A stretch of 5,431 nt of DNA from an uncultured Streptococcus sp. GTDB taxonomy: Bacteria > Bacillota > Bacilli > Lactobacillales > Streptococcaceae. The notes under the pieces were generated by a model that had not been told where the DNA came from, searched no databases, and worked only from the letters and a program-made list of their open reading frames with translations. Below, piece after piece: positions 1-5,370 of the stretch. Position 1 is the first letter of the stretch, and every line of letters begins with the position of its first letter. The stretch lies in NCBI GenBank assembly GCA_902470035.1, contig CABREZ010000090.1:1-5431 (forward strand), written 5' to 3'. Made by a program: the position numbers and the translations under genes.

Positions 1-125
1 AAACTAAAGTTCTTGACGTTGACGGTAAACAATTGGTTAAAGTTGTTTCATGGTATGACAACGAAATGTCTTACACTGCACAACTTGTTCGTACTCTTGA
101 ATACTTCGCAAAAATTGCTAAATAA
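1..125 (+). CDS. gapA: Glyceraldehyde-3-phosphate dehydrogenase, C-terminal end (partial)
   Basis: This is the 3' end of a gene that begins before the window. The frame starting at base 3 gives 40 residues and ends at TAA 123-125. The segment VVSWYDNEMSYTAQLVRTL is the highly conserved C-terminal block of bacterial NAD-dependent GAPDH. In that family the Trp-Tyr-Asp-Asn-Glu stretch lies near the active site and the final helix closes the catalytic domain. The enzyme oxidises glyceraldehyde 3-phosphate to 1,3-bisphosphoglycerate in the cytoplasm. That product is the substrate of phosphoglycerate kinase, whose gene starts at the other end of the window. In streptococci GAPDH is also reported at the cell surface (Plr/SDH), although nothing in this fragment shows that. 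A strong terminator follows 15 bases after the stop, so gapA probably forms its own transcript. The nucleophilic Cys and the NAD-binding domain lie outside the window. Confidence 0.96.
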   Translation, partial: TKVLDVDGKQLVKVVSWYDNEMSYTAQLVRTLEYFAKIAK

Positions 126-140
126 TTCATCTGTATGATG

Positions 141-165
141 AGAGGAGGGTAACCTCCTCTTTTTT
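141..165 (+). terminator. Rho-independent terminator of gapA
   Basis: AGAGGAGG (141-148) pairs perfectly with CCTCCTCT (153-160) around a GTAA tetraloop (149-152). A run of five T follows (161-165), and the last stem base is also T. The stem is GC-rich and starts 15 bases after the gapA stop codon. It should end the very abundant gapA transcript and insulate the downstream surface-protein gene. Confidence 0.93.
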
Positions 166-215
166 GTACATTTTTTAGTTCCTCCTCACCTTATTATAGG
201 ATTTGCTAAAATGGA

Positions 216-244
216 TTGACAGTGTTAACTGGATTCGGTATCCT
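216..244 (+). promoter_or_regulatory. Sigma-A-type promoter of the endoglycosidase gene
   Basis: A perfect -35 hexamer TTGACA (216-221) is separated by 17 bases from TATCCT (239-244), which matches the TATAAT consensus at 4 of 6 positions. Transcription would begin near 250-252 and give a leader of about 105 bases before the ATG at 358. The weak -10 beside an ideal -35 suggests moderate strength. An alternative -10, TATTCT (244-249), has the less favourable spacing of 22 bases. The start site is inferred, not observed. Confidence 0.68.
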
Positions 245-275
245 ATTCTTGATTGGAGATTTCTAATACAAAGAA

Positions 276-290
276 ATGAAAGCGATTACA
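276..290 (+). promoter_or_regulatory. Catabolite-responsive element (cre), CcpA operator
   Basis: ATGAAAGCGATTACA matches the cre consensus WTGNAARCGNWWNCA at every defined position. It also matches TGWNANCGNTNWCA. CcpA with phosphorylated HPr binds such sites in Firmicutes. The site begins about 25 bases after the predicted transcription start, a position where bound CcpA typically represses, either by hindering initiation or by blocking elongation. The inferred result is that the glycosidase is shut down on glucose and released when the cell depends on host glycans. Confidence 0.85.
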
Positions 291-310
291 AGTCGTAGAG
301 GAAGGAGCCA

Positions 311-361
311 ATGGAAATCGCTCAAGAAAAAGAAAAAATCCATTTGAGGAGGTCAAGATGA
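311..361 (+). CDS. Possible 16-residue leader ORF overlapping the endoglycosidase start
   Basis: An ATG at 311 opens a frame of 16 codons (MEIAQEKEKIHLRRSR) and ends at TGA 359-361. That stop overlaps the ATG of the large gene in an ATGA arrangement (358-361), typical of translationally coupled genes. A Shine-Dalgarno-like AGGAAGGAG (299-307) lies just upstream, although its best part (AAGGAG) ends only 3 bases before the ATG, which is short. The peptide is highly charged, has no recognisable domain and may have no function of its own. The downstream gene has its own strong ribosome binding site inside this ORF. The ORF could also be chance in a purine-rich leader. Conservation in relatives would decide. 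Confidence 0.33.
   Translation: MEIAQEKEKIHLRRSR
347..353 (+). promoter_or_regulatory. Ribosome binding site of the endoglycosidase gene
   Basis: AGGAGGT (347-353) is a full-strength Shine-Dalgarno sequence, 4 bases before the ATG at 358. It supports that start over any other. No upstream in-frame start is visible between the preceding stop and 358, and the protein begins with a typical YSIRK signal peptide. The site lies within the putative leader ORF, so ribosomes finishing that ORF would end on top of it. Confidence 0.85.
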
Positions 362-471
362 AAGGTCATCAATTTGAAAAACAACAACGTTTTAGTATCC
401 GAAAGTTTAGTGTGGGAGTTTGTTCTGCATTGATTGGATTGGCATTTTTAGGAACGGGGGCAGTCTCAGCA
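358..471 (+). other. YSIRK-type signal peptide of EndoD (residues 1-38)
   Basis: The segment RFSIRKFSVGVCSALIG is a variant of the YSIRK-G/S motif with Phe in place of the first Tyr. A hydrophobic core follows, then AVSA before Asp39, which is the likely signal peptidase site. In streptococci and staphylococci this motif directs Sec export at the division septum and marks proteins destined for sortase anchoring. Confidence 0.93.
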
Positions 472-3400
472 GATGAGACGCATGCTACTAATGAACAACC
501 CTTAGAAGCTTCCACAGCAAATACGGAAGATGTCAATCATTTGATTAGAGAAGCTGGCGTCTACACTGCAGATGCTGCCTTACCAACGATAGAAACAGCA
601 AAACCAGTTGAGGAGGCAACTCCAGCTACGACAGAGGCTGGTCCTGCTAGCACAGAAGCTAGCCCGACGACGACAGATACTCCAGCCGTTTCAGCGACGG
701 AACAACCAAAAGTAGCTGCAGAAAAAGTGGAAGATTTACCAACCAATGAAGAAAAACAATTAAGACCAAAAGAGGTCAAATTTGATACTTGGGATGATTT
801 GTTGAAATGGGAACCTGGTAAACGAGTAGATGATGATTTGAACCGAGCAAGTGTTCCCCTTGCTAGCCGTTTTCAAGGGAAGCAAATCAACGAGCAAGCC
901 AACCCAGAAGCAAAGATCCAAGCCCTTTCTAACATGAACTCAAAGGCTAAGGATCATGCTTCAGTCGGTGGGGAAGAGTTTAAGGCCTATGCTTTTGACT
1001 ACTGGCAATATTTGGATTCTATGGTCTTTTGGGAAGGACTTGTCCCTTCGGCAGACGTGATTGATGCGGCCCACCGAAATGGGGTTCCCATCTACGGTAC
1101 ACTCTTTTACAACTGGTCTAGTAGCATCAAGGATCAAGAGCGCTTTGCAGAAACCTTGAAGGAAGATAGTGAAGGTTCTAAAACATTCCCGATTGCTCGG
1201 AAATTGGTTGATCTAGCCAAGTACTATGGTTTCGATGGCTACTTTATAAACCAAGAAACAACAGGGAACTTAGTAGAGCCTTTGGGGCCAAAATTAAGAG
1301 ATTTCCTTCTTTATACCAAGGAGTATGCGAAGAGCGTTAACTATCCGATAAAGTACTCTTGGTATGATGCCATGACCTATGAATATGGTCGCTACCATGA
1401 AAATGCACTGGGTGAATACAACTACAATTTCATGCAGCCTGAAAATGGCGAAAATCCAGTTGATACCTTCTTTGCCAACTTTAACTGGGGCAAATCAGAA
1501 GTCGATTATTCGATTAGTACGGCTAAATGGATTCAACGTAATCCTTATGATGTTTTAGCGGGACTGGAACTTCAAAAAGGAGGTTCTTATAAGACCAATG
1601 TCGACTGGAATGCCATTTTAGATGAACATGGCAAATTGCGCCTTTCTCTTGGTCTTTATGCACCTGATACCATTACGGGTCTAGGAAAGACGGGAGAAGG
1701 TTACCATACCCATGAAGATTTATTCTGGACTGGATTCCAAGGAGATCCAACCAAAGGAAAACCAGCAGACCAGTCTTGGTACGGGATGTCCAATCTAGTA
1801 GTGGATAAAACGCCAATTACAAGTGCTGATTTCAATACGTCCTTTAATACAGGCCACGGCAAACATTGGTTTGTGGATGGCAAGATTTCTAAAGAAGGGG
1901 AGTGGAACTATCGTTCTGTTTCTGGCTACCTTCCAACATGGCGTTGGTGGGTAGAACATAGTGAAGATAGTACGCCATTGAAAGGGCGTTATGATTTTGA
2001 TCAAGCCTACAATGGAGGGAACTCTCTAGCCTTTGAAGGCGATCTGAAAGCCAATAGCAATCAAAATGTCATGCTCTATTCGACCAAGATCCCCGTGACA
2101 GAAACGACCAAGTTGAGCGTCTCTCACAAGGGTGGGGTCGGTGCAGCTGCTTGGATAGCTGTTGCTACAAAAGAAGACTACTCCGAATATGTATGGAAAG
2201 AATTGACGCCAAGCGCAGATTGGTCAACTCAAACCTTCGATTTGGGAGACCTGGCTGGCAAGACCATTTATGCTGTGAAGATGTTCTTTGACCATGATAC
2301 GGATGTTAAAGACTACAAATTTAATCTAGGCCAATTGTCGATTACGTCGAACCAAGAGAAACCAGCGACTCCAGCAGAAGTATCCGTTCGTGCAAAACGT
2401 CTACAAAATGCGCAAGAAGCAGAAGCAGTCCTTAATTTTAAAGGGGTAGCGGATGCGGACTATTATGAAGTCTATGAAAAAGATGGCGATAACTGGCGTC
2501 TCTTAACAGGGTCTTCTGCGACAACCGTCTATCTACCAAAAGTTAGTCGTTCAGCAAGTGCTGAAGGAACGACTCAGGACCTCAAGGTCGTTGCAGTTGG
2601 GAAGAATGGCCAACGTTCAGATGCAGGGACTGTGGCCTTTGATTGGGGGATGACCGTGTCAGATACCAGTCTTCCAAAAGCCCTAGCACCAAACGTGGTC
2701 ATTGGAGCCAAAGTCATTGGTTCGAGCTTCCCAGATGCGGATGGTAGTGAAGGCGTCGAAGGTATGTTAAATGGTACCATTACCAGTCTTTCAGATAAAT
2801 GGTCTTCTGCTCAATTGAGTGGAACCGTCGATATCCGATTGACACAACCTCGGACCATTGTTCGTTGGGTCATGGACCATGCCGGTGCTGGTGGGGAATC
2901 TGTCGACGATGGCAAGATGAATACCCGTGACTTCGACCTTTACTACAAGGATGAAGCGGGTGAATGGAAGCTCGCTAAGGAAGTTCGTGGCAATAAAGCC
3001 CATGTATCCGACATTACACTCGACCATCCAATCAAGGCTCAAGACTGGCGTCTCCATGTCATTACGGCAGATAACGGCACCCCATGGCAAGCCATCCGGA
3101 TTTACAACTGGAAGATGTATGAAAGTCTGGATACGGAAACGGTCAACATCCCGATGAAACATGCTGCGGCGCAAAACTTGGGCAATCATTTTGTCCAAGT
3201 CGGCTTCAAAGATGTTCCAGCCAATACCACACTGACTCTTTATGCTGATAAAGAAGCGACCAGTCCAATTGCGACCATGACAGCCGATCGAGCTGGAAAT
3301 CTAATCTTTAAACCACTGGCTTTTGAATCAACCCCATCTCTTCTCTACTATCGTGCGCAAGAACCTGGCAAAGATATCAGTAATGTTCTAGCGATAGAAG

Positions 3401-5160
3401 TTCCAAAAAATGATAAAGAAATTGCGGGACTTCAATTTGAAGATGGTTTGACCAAGAAGGTTTACCGGGAAGGGGATGCTCTTTCCTTGAAAGGAGCAAC
3501 ACTCCGTGTTCATTATAAAGATGGCCAAGCAGATCAACTGGTCAACCTCACCAACTCAGGTGTAGAGATTCATGGATTTGACAGTAGGAAGCTTGGAGAA
3601 CAACACCTAGAAGTTTCTTACCTTGGTCAGAAATTGGATAAGACTCTCACTGTTTTTGTGGTCAGTGCAGAGGAAGCAGGTGAAAAAGCAGTTGCTGGTC
3701 TAGAATTGACCGACAAACCAAAAGTAGAATATATCGTCGGAGAAGCATTGGAAAAAGAAGGCGGACGCTTTACAGTTGTCTTTGATGATGAAACAACCGA
3801 AACGCACGCCTTGACCGATGAAGGGGTTGAAGTAACTGGCTTTGATGCGAGCAAGGAAGGCCGTCAAACCATCACCGTCCATTACAAAGGAGCTAGCACA
3901 AGCTTTGATGTCCTCGTCAATCCAAAACCAGCTCTCAACGATGAATACCTCAAGCAAAAATTGGCTGAAGCTGAAGCTGCAAAAGCCAAAGTAGACTTTA
4001 CATTTGCCAGTCCTGAAGTCAAAGAAGCTTTGCTAGCTGGAATGGCTGCTTCTGAAAAAGTCTTGAAAGAGCATGATACCAGTACACAAGATCAAGTCAA
4101 TGAGCAGTTGAACCAATTGACCGCTCTCTTGAAAGCCTTGGATGGACAAGCTAATCTAGTCAAAGAGAAAGAAGCTCTTTCTGCTCTGACAGAGGAAGCG
4201 ACCGCCCTATTAGCAAGTAAGCCAAACCACCCTTCTGGTGACGCTTTACAGGCACTGGTTGAGAAAAATAAAGAACTCCTAGACTCTTCAGAGCTCACTC
4301 CTGAAGCGCTTGCAACCGCAAAAACAGGTCTAGAAACCTTGATTGCGCTCCTGAAAGAAGATAAGCCAGCGGTCTTTGTAGACCCTGTGACTGGAGTCGA
4401 AGTTCAATTCTCTAACTTGGAGCCTACTGCTATTAAGGGACTAAAAGTCGCGAAAGTTGAAGACAATCAGGCAGAAAAAGAAGAGCTGAAGGGACGAGGA
4501 GCGACTATCTTTGATATCGAAGGAGTCGATGCAAGTGGTCAGGATGTCGATACCCAGCATCCATCTCTTGTGAAAATCCCTGTGGATAAGGATAAAGAAG
4601 TGGAGCAAGTTCTCTTCTTCCCAGAAGGTCAAGCACCTCAATCCTTAGCCTTTGAGCGAGAAGGAGATACCGTTATCTTTACAGCTCCTCACTTTACCCA
4701 CTATGCGATTGTCTATAAGGCAGCAAAAACGGAAGGACCAGATCAACCGATCCAACCAGAAGAACCTGCTAAACCTGATCAGCCTGTTCAACCAGAGGAG
4801 CCTACTAAACCGGATCAACCAGCGATACCAGATCAACCAATTCAGCCGGAGAATCCAACAAAACCAGAACAACCGGATGGCAATCAACCGACACCAGAAC
4901 AATTGAATCCGACGAAACCAACTGATCCATTGAATCAAAAGGAAAACGGACCAGACCTTCTGGACCAACGAGTTCAACAAGTTTTGAGTCGCTATTTAAC
5001 ACCGTCTAAAGAAGGAACTTCTCAACAAGATCAAGCTAGCAAAGATACTGACAAGGAATTGCCAACAACGGCAAGTTTAGAGGCTACGTTTGCAGCAGAA
5101 GCTGTTCTCCTAGCAGCGCTTGGTGGCTTCCTCTTAGCTGGAAAGAAGAAAGAAGAGTAA
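358..5160 (+). CDS. endoD: Cell-wall-anchored endo-beta-N-acetylglucosaminidase D, family GH85
   Basis: This 1600-residue surface enzyme hydrolyses the GlcNAc-beta-1,4-GlcNAc bond in the N-glycan core of host glycoproteins. EndoD-type enzymes prefer the trimmed core left after sialidase, galactosidase and hexosaminidase action. Order of parts: YSIRK-type signal peptide (1-38); Thr/Ala/Pro-rich linker (about 39-137); GH85 barrel (about 142-535) with the motif FINQETTG carrying catalytic Asn298 and Glu300, then Tyr336 in YSWYDAM; beta-sandwich (about 540-665); FN3-like domain (about 670-764); F5/8-type carbohydrate-binding-like domain (about 782-922); another beta domain (about 928-1017); two Ig-like Big_3 domains (1022-1101, 1112-1190); two helical FIVAR-like repeats (1193-1336); an unnamed beta domain (1339-1456); Pro-rich wall spacer (1461-1526); sorting signal (1568-1600). 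The Asn-to-Tyr spacing of 38 equals that I recall for pneumococcal EndoD (N322, E324, Y360), a protein of about 1646 residues. The frame is intact and the catalytic triad is complete, so it should be active. The sorting motif is LPTTA, not LPXTG. It is monocistronic apart from a possible leader ORF. Confidence 0.95.
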   Translation: MKGHQFEKQQRFSIRKFSVGVCSALIGLAFLGTGAVSADETHATNEQPLEASTANTEDVNHLIREAGVYTADAALPTIETAKPVEEATPATTEAGPASTEASPTTTDTPAVSATEQPKVAAEKVEDLPTNEEKQLRPKEVKFDTWDDLLKWEPGKRVDDDLNRASVPLASRFQGKQINEQANPEAKIQALSNMNSKAKDHASVGGEEFKAYAFDYWQYLDSMVFWEGLVPSADVIDAAHRNGVPIYGTLFYNWSSSIKDQERFAETLKEDSEGSKTFPIARKLVDLAKYYGFDGYFINQETTGNLVEPLGPKLRDFLLYTKEYAKSVNYPIKYSWYDAMTYEYGRYHENALGEYNYNFMQPENGENPVDTFFANFNWGKSEVDYSISTAKWIQRNPYDVLAGLELQKGGSYKTNVDWNAILDEHGKLRLSLGLYAPDTITGLGKTGEGYHTHEDLFWTGFQGDPTKGKPADQSWYGMSNLVVDKTPITSADFNTSFNTGHGKHWFVDGKISKEGEWNYRSVSGYLPTWRWWVEHSEDSTPLKGRYDFDQAYNGGNSLAFEGDLKANSNQNVMLYSTKIPVTETTKLSVSHKGGVGAAAWIAVATKEDYSEYVWKELTPSADWSTQTFDLGDLAGKTIYAVKMFFDHDTDVKDYKFNLGQLSITSNQEKPATPAEVSVRAKRLQNAQEAEAVLNFKGVADADYYEVYEKDGDNWRLLTGSSATTVYLPKVSRSASAEGTTQDLKVVAVGKNGQRSDAGTVAFDWGMTVSDTSLPKALAPNVVIGAKVIGSSFPDADGSEGVEGMLNGTITSLSDKWSSAQLSGTVDIRLTQPRTIVRWVMDHAGAGGESVDDGKMNTRDFDLYYKDEAGEWKLAKEVRGNKAHVSDITLDHPIKAQDWRLHVITADNGTPWQAIRIYNWKMYESLDTETVNIPMKHAAAQNLGNHFVQVGFKDVPANTTLTLYADKEATSPIATMTADRAGNLIFKPLAFESTPSLLYYRAQEPGKDISNVLAIEVPKNDKEIAGLQFEDGLTKKVYREGDALSLKGATLRVHYKDGQADQLVNLTNSGVEIHGFDSRKLGEQHLEVSYLGQKLDKTLTVFVVSAEEAGEKAVAGLELTDKPKVEYIVGEALEKEGGRFTVVFDDETTETHALTDEGVEVTGFDASKEGRQTITVHYKGASTSFDVLVNPKPALNDEYLKQKLAEAEAAKAKVDFTFASPEVKEALLAGMAASEKVLKEHDTSTQDQVNEQLNQLTALLKALDGQANLVKEKEALSALTEEATALLASKPNHPSGDALQALVEKNKELLDSSELTPEALATAKTGLETLIALLKEDKPAVFVDPVTGVEVQFSNLEPTAIKGLKVAKVEDNQAEKEELKGRGATIFDIEGVDASGQDVDTQHPSLVKIPVDKDKEVEQVLFFPEGQAPQSLAFEREGDTVIFTAPHFTHYAIVYKAAKTEGPDQPIQPEEPAKPDQPVQPEEPTKPDQPAIPDQPIQPENPTKPEQPDGNQPTPEQLNPTKPTDPLNQKENGPDLLDQRVQQVLSRYLTPSKEGTSQQDQASKDTDKELPTTASLEATFAAEAVLLAALGGFLLAGKKKEE
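622..678 (+). repeat. Short imperfect 21-bp repeats in the N-terminal linker
   Basis: Residues 89-107 read as three degenerate seven-residue units: PATTEAG, PASTEAS and PTTTDT (the last shortened by one). They are rich in Thr, Ser, Ala and Pro with one acidic residue per unit. GCTAGC occurs twice, at matching places in the DNA. The segment is probably an unstructured spacer between the signal peptide and the catalytic domain, and such hydroxyl-rich stretches can be glycosylated in streptococci. Unit number probably varies between strains. Confidence 0.6.
781..1962 (+). other. GH85 catalytic domain of EndoD (about residues 142-535)
   Basis: The domain opens with the block FDTWDDLLKWEPG. It carries the family signatures GYFINQETTGN (Asn298 and Glu300), YSWYDAM (Tyr336), the region around NPYDVLAGLE, HEDLFWTGFQGDP, and the closing LPTWRWW (525-531). 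In GH85 the mechanism is substrate-assisted. The Asn orients the 2-acetamido group, the Glu acts as acid/base and the Tyr assists. All three are present here. The domain borders are estimated by eye. Confidence 0.92.
2701..3123 (+). other. F5/8-type (galactose-binding-like) module of EndoD
   Basis: Residues about 782-922 have the pattern of a discoidin/CBM32-like beta-sandwich. It starts with a segment resembling 'VIGSSFPDADGSEGVEGMLNG', runs through 'DKWSS', 'RTIVRWVMDHAGAGGES' and 'RDFDLYYKDEAGEWKL', and ends with 'WRLHVITADNG' and 'AIRIYNWKMYES'. Such domains often bind terminal sugars and usually hold a structural calcium ion. The likely job is to hold glycoprotein substrate near the catalytic barrel, but binding specificity cannot be read from the sequence. 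Confidence 0.72.
3421..3927 (+). other. Two tandem Ig-like (Big_3) domains of EndoD
   Basis: Residues 1022-1101 and 1112-1190 are two diverged copies of one module. Each opens with [IV]AGL[QE], then a Val-Tyr/Glu-Tyr 'xVGE/REGxAL' turn, a Tyr/Phe-Lys/Asp-Asp/Gly segment before a Leu/Thr stretch, then 'GVE[IV]xGFDxxKxGxQ' and a closing 'V.Y.G....' strand. This matches bacterial Ig-like group 3 domains, common as stalks in wall-anchored streptococcal and lactobacillal proteins. They probably extend the catalytic part from the wall. Confidence 0.78.
3934..4365 (+). other. Helical FIVAR-like repeats of EndoD
   Basis: Residues about 1193-1336 are rich in Ala, Leu, Lys and Glu and are predicted to be helical. 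They form two units of about 70 residues. Each has a central 'P/S-x-x-V/A-x-x-AL/L' start and a 'x-x-x-A/L-N/K-x-L-x-x-LL/L-A/K-AL/A-L' end, resembling FIVAR repeats of Gram-positive adhesins. They probably form a three-helix-bundle stalk. Any ligand-binding role is unknown. Confidence 0.6.
4738..4875 (+). repeat. 36-bp tandem repeat coding for a Pro-rich wall spacer
   Basis: Residues 1461-1506 are built on a 12-residue unit. The copies are PDQPIQPEEPAK, PDQPVQPEEPTK, a half copy PDQPAI, then PDQPIQPENPTK and a degenerate PEQP. Pro-rich sequence without clear units continues to about residue 1526 (base 4935). Every third or fourth residue is Pro, typical of the region that threads through peptidoglycan before a sorting signal. 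The half copy suggests past loss of part of a unit. The repeat also explains long spurious open frames in other phases here. Confidence 0.85.
5059..5157 (+). other. C-terminal sortase sorting signal with LPTTA motif
   Basis: Residues 1568-1600 contain LPTTA (bases 5059-5073), then a mostly hydrophobic segment (about 1578-1595, interrupted by Glu1581) and a basic tail GKKKEE. The plan is that of a class A sortase substrate, but the fifth motif residue is Ala (GCA) instead of Gly (GGA). Streptococcal sortase A is known to tolerate Ala at this position, at least in S. pyogenes, so anchoring is likely but may be slower. Confidence 0.85.
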
Positions 5161-5206
5161 CTTTTTAAGCGTTTTGATACTGACTGAAAAGTTCATGATG
5201 AATCGT

Positions 5207-5237
5207 AAACCTCCTTTGTAAAAACAAGGGAGGTTTT
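5207..5237 (+). terminator. Hairpin terminator after endoD
   Basis: AAACCTCC (5207-5214) pairs with GGAGGTTT (5229-5236). The stem continues inward as one G-U pair and four further pairs (5215-5219 with 5224-5228) around an AAAA loop (5220-5223), giving 13 pairs. Only a short T run (5234-5237) follows, so termination may be incomplete. The hairpin begins 47 bases after the endoD stop. Confidence 0.75.
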
Positions 5238-5282
5238 ATGATGCAGATTCTAATCGAGGAGCATGTCTCCAGTCTTGCTAAT

Positions 5283-5317
5283 AAGAGGTAGAAATCCACT
5301 GTTTTTCTACCTCTTTT
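5283..5317 (+). terminator. Second hairpin terminator upstream of pgk
   Basis: AAGAGGTAGAAA (5283-5294) pairs perfectly over 12 bases with TTTCTACCTCTT (5304-5315) around a nine-base loop, with a TTTT run at 5314-5317. It is the second of two tandem terminators and probably stops readthrough from endoD into pgk. Its right arm overlaps the place where the -35 of the pgk promoter would be. The A-rich left flank is too short to make it clearly bidirectional. Confidence 0.78.
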
Positions 5318-5327
5318 ACAGCTTTTG

Positions 5328-5336
5328 TGATATAAT
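5328..5336 (+). promoter_or_regulatory. Extended -10 promoter of pgk
   Basis: TGATATAAT (5328-5336) contains a perfect TATAAT (5331-5336) with the TGN extension. No good -35 hexamer lies 16-18 bases upstream, where the terminator stem sits, so the promoter would rely on the extended -10. Transcription would start near 5342-5344 and give a leader of under 30 bases before the pgk start. Confidence 0.75.
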
Positions 5337-5355
5337 TATCATGTATTAAAAATAG

Positions 5356-5361
5356 AAGGAG
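5356..5361 (+). promoter_or_regulatory. Ribosome binding site of pgk
   Basis: AAGGAG (5356-5361) stands 9 bases before the ATG at 5371 and supports that start, which gives the standard PGK N-terminus. Confidence 0.85.
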
Positions 5362-5370
5362 TCATATCCA

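Noticed and set aside
192..199. TATTATAGG as a -10 element for an earlier endoD promoter
   Set aside because: No suitable -35 lies 16-18 bases upstream, and the TTGACA at 216 with 17-base spacing gives a better promoter.
561..779. 72-codon minus-strand frame opposite the N-terminal linker
   Set aside because: The Ser/Val/Ala-rich translation mirrors the Thr/Ala/Pro-rich codons of the linker. No start signals were seen.
2791..3198. 135-codon open frame on the minus strand
   Set aside because: It lies wholly inside the carbohydrate-binding part of endoD, has no ribosome binding site or recognisable domain, and is best explained as a shadow of the coding strand.
4645..5002. Overlapping open frames on both strands across the Pro-rich spacer
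   Set aside because: They arise because the repeat uses a narrow codon set that avoids stops in several phases. The translations are low-complexity (Trp/Leu/Arg-rich or Gln/Asn/Arg-rich) and not protein-like.
358..5160. Possible frameshift or degradation in the giant ORF
   Set aside because: The frame is intact end to end, with signal peptide, complete GH85 residues (Asn298, Glu300, Tyr336) and anchor all in phase, so it is not a pseudogene.
5164..5178. cre-like sequence just after the endoD stop, reverse orientation
   Set aside because: It has mismatches at conserved flanking positions (T for G on one side, G for C on the other) and lies far from any start site, so I do not call it a CcpA site.
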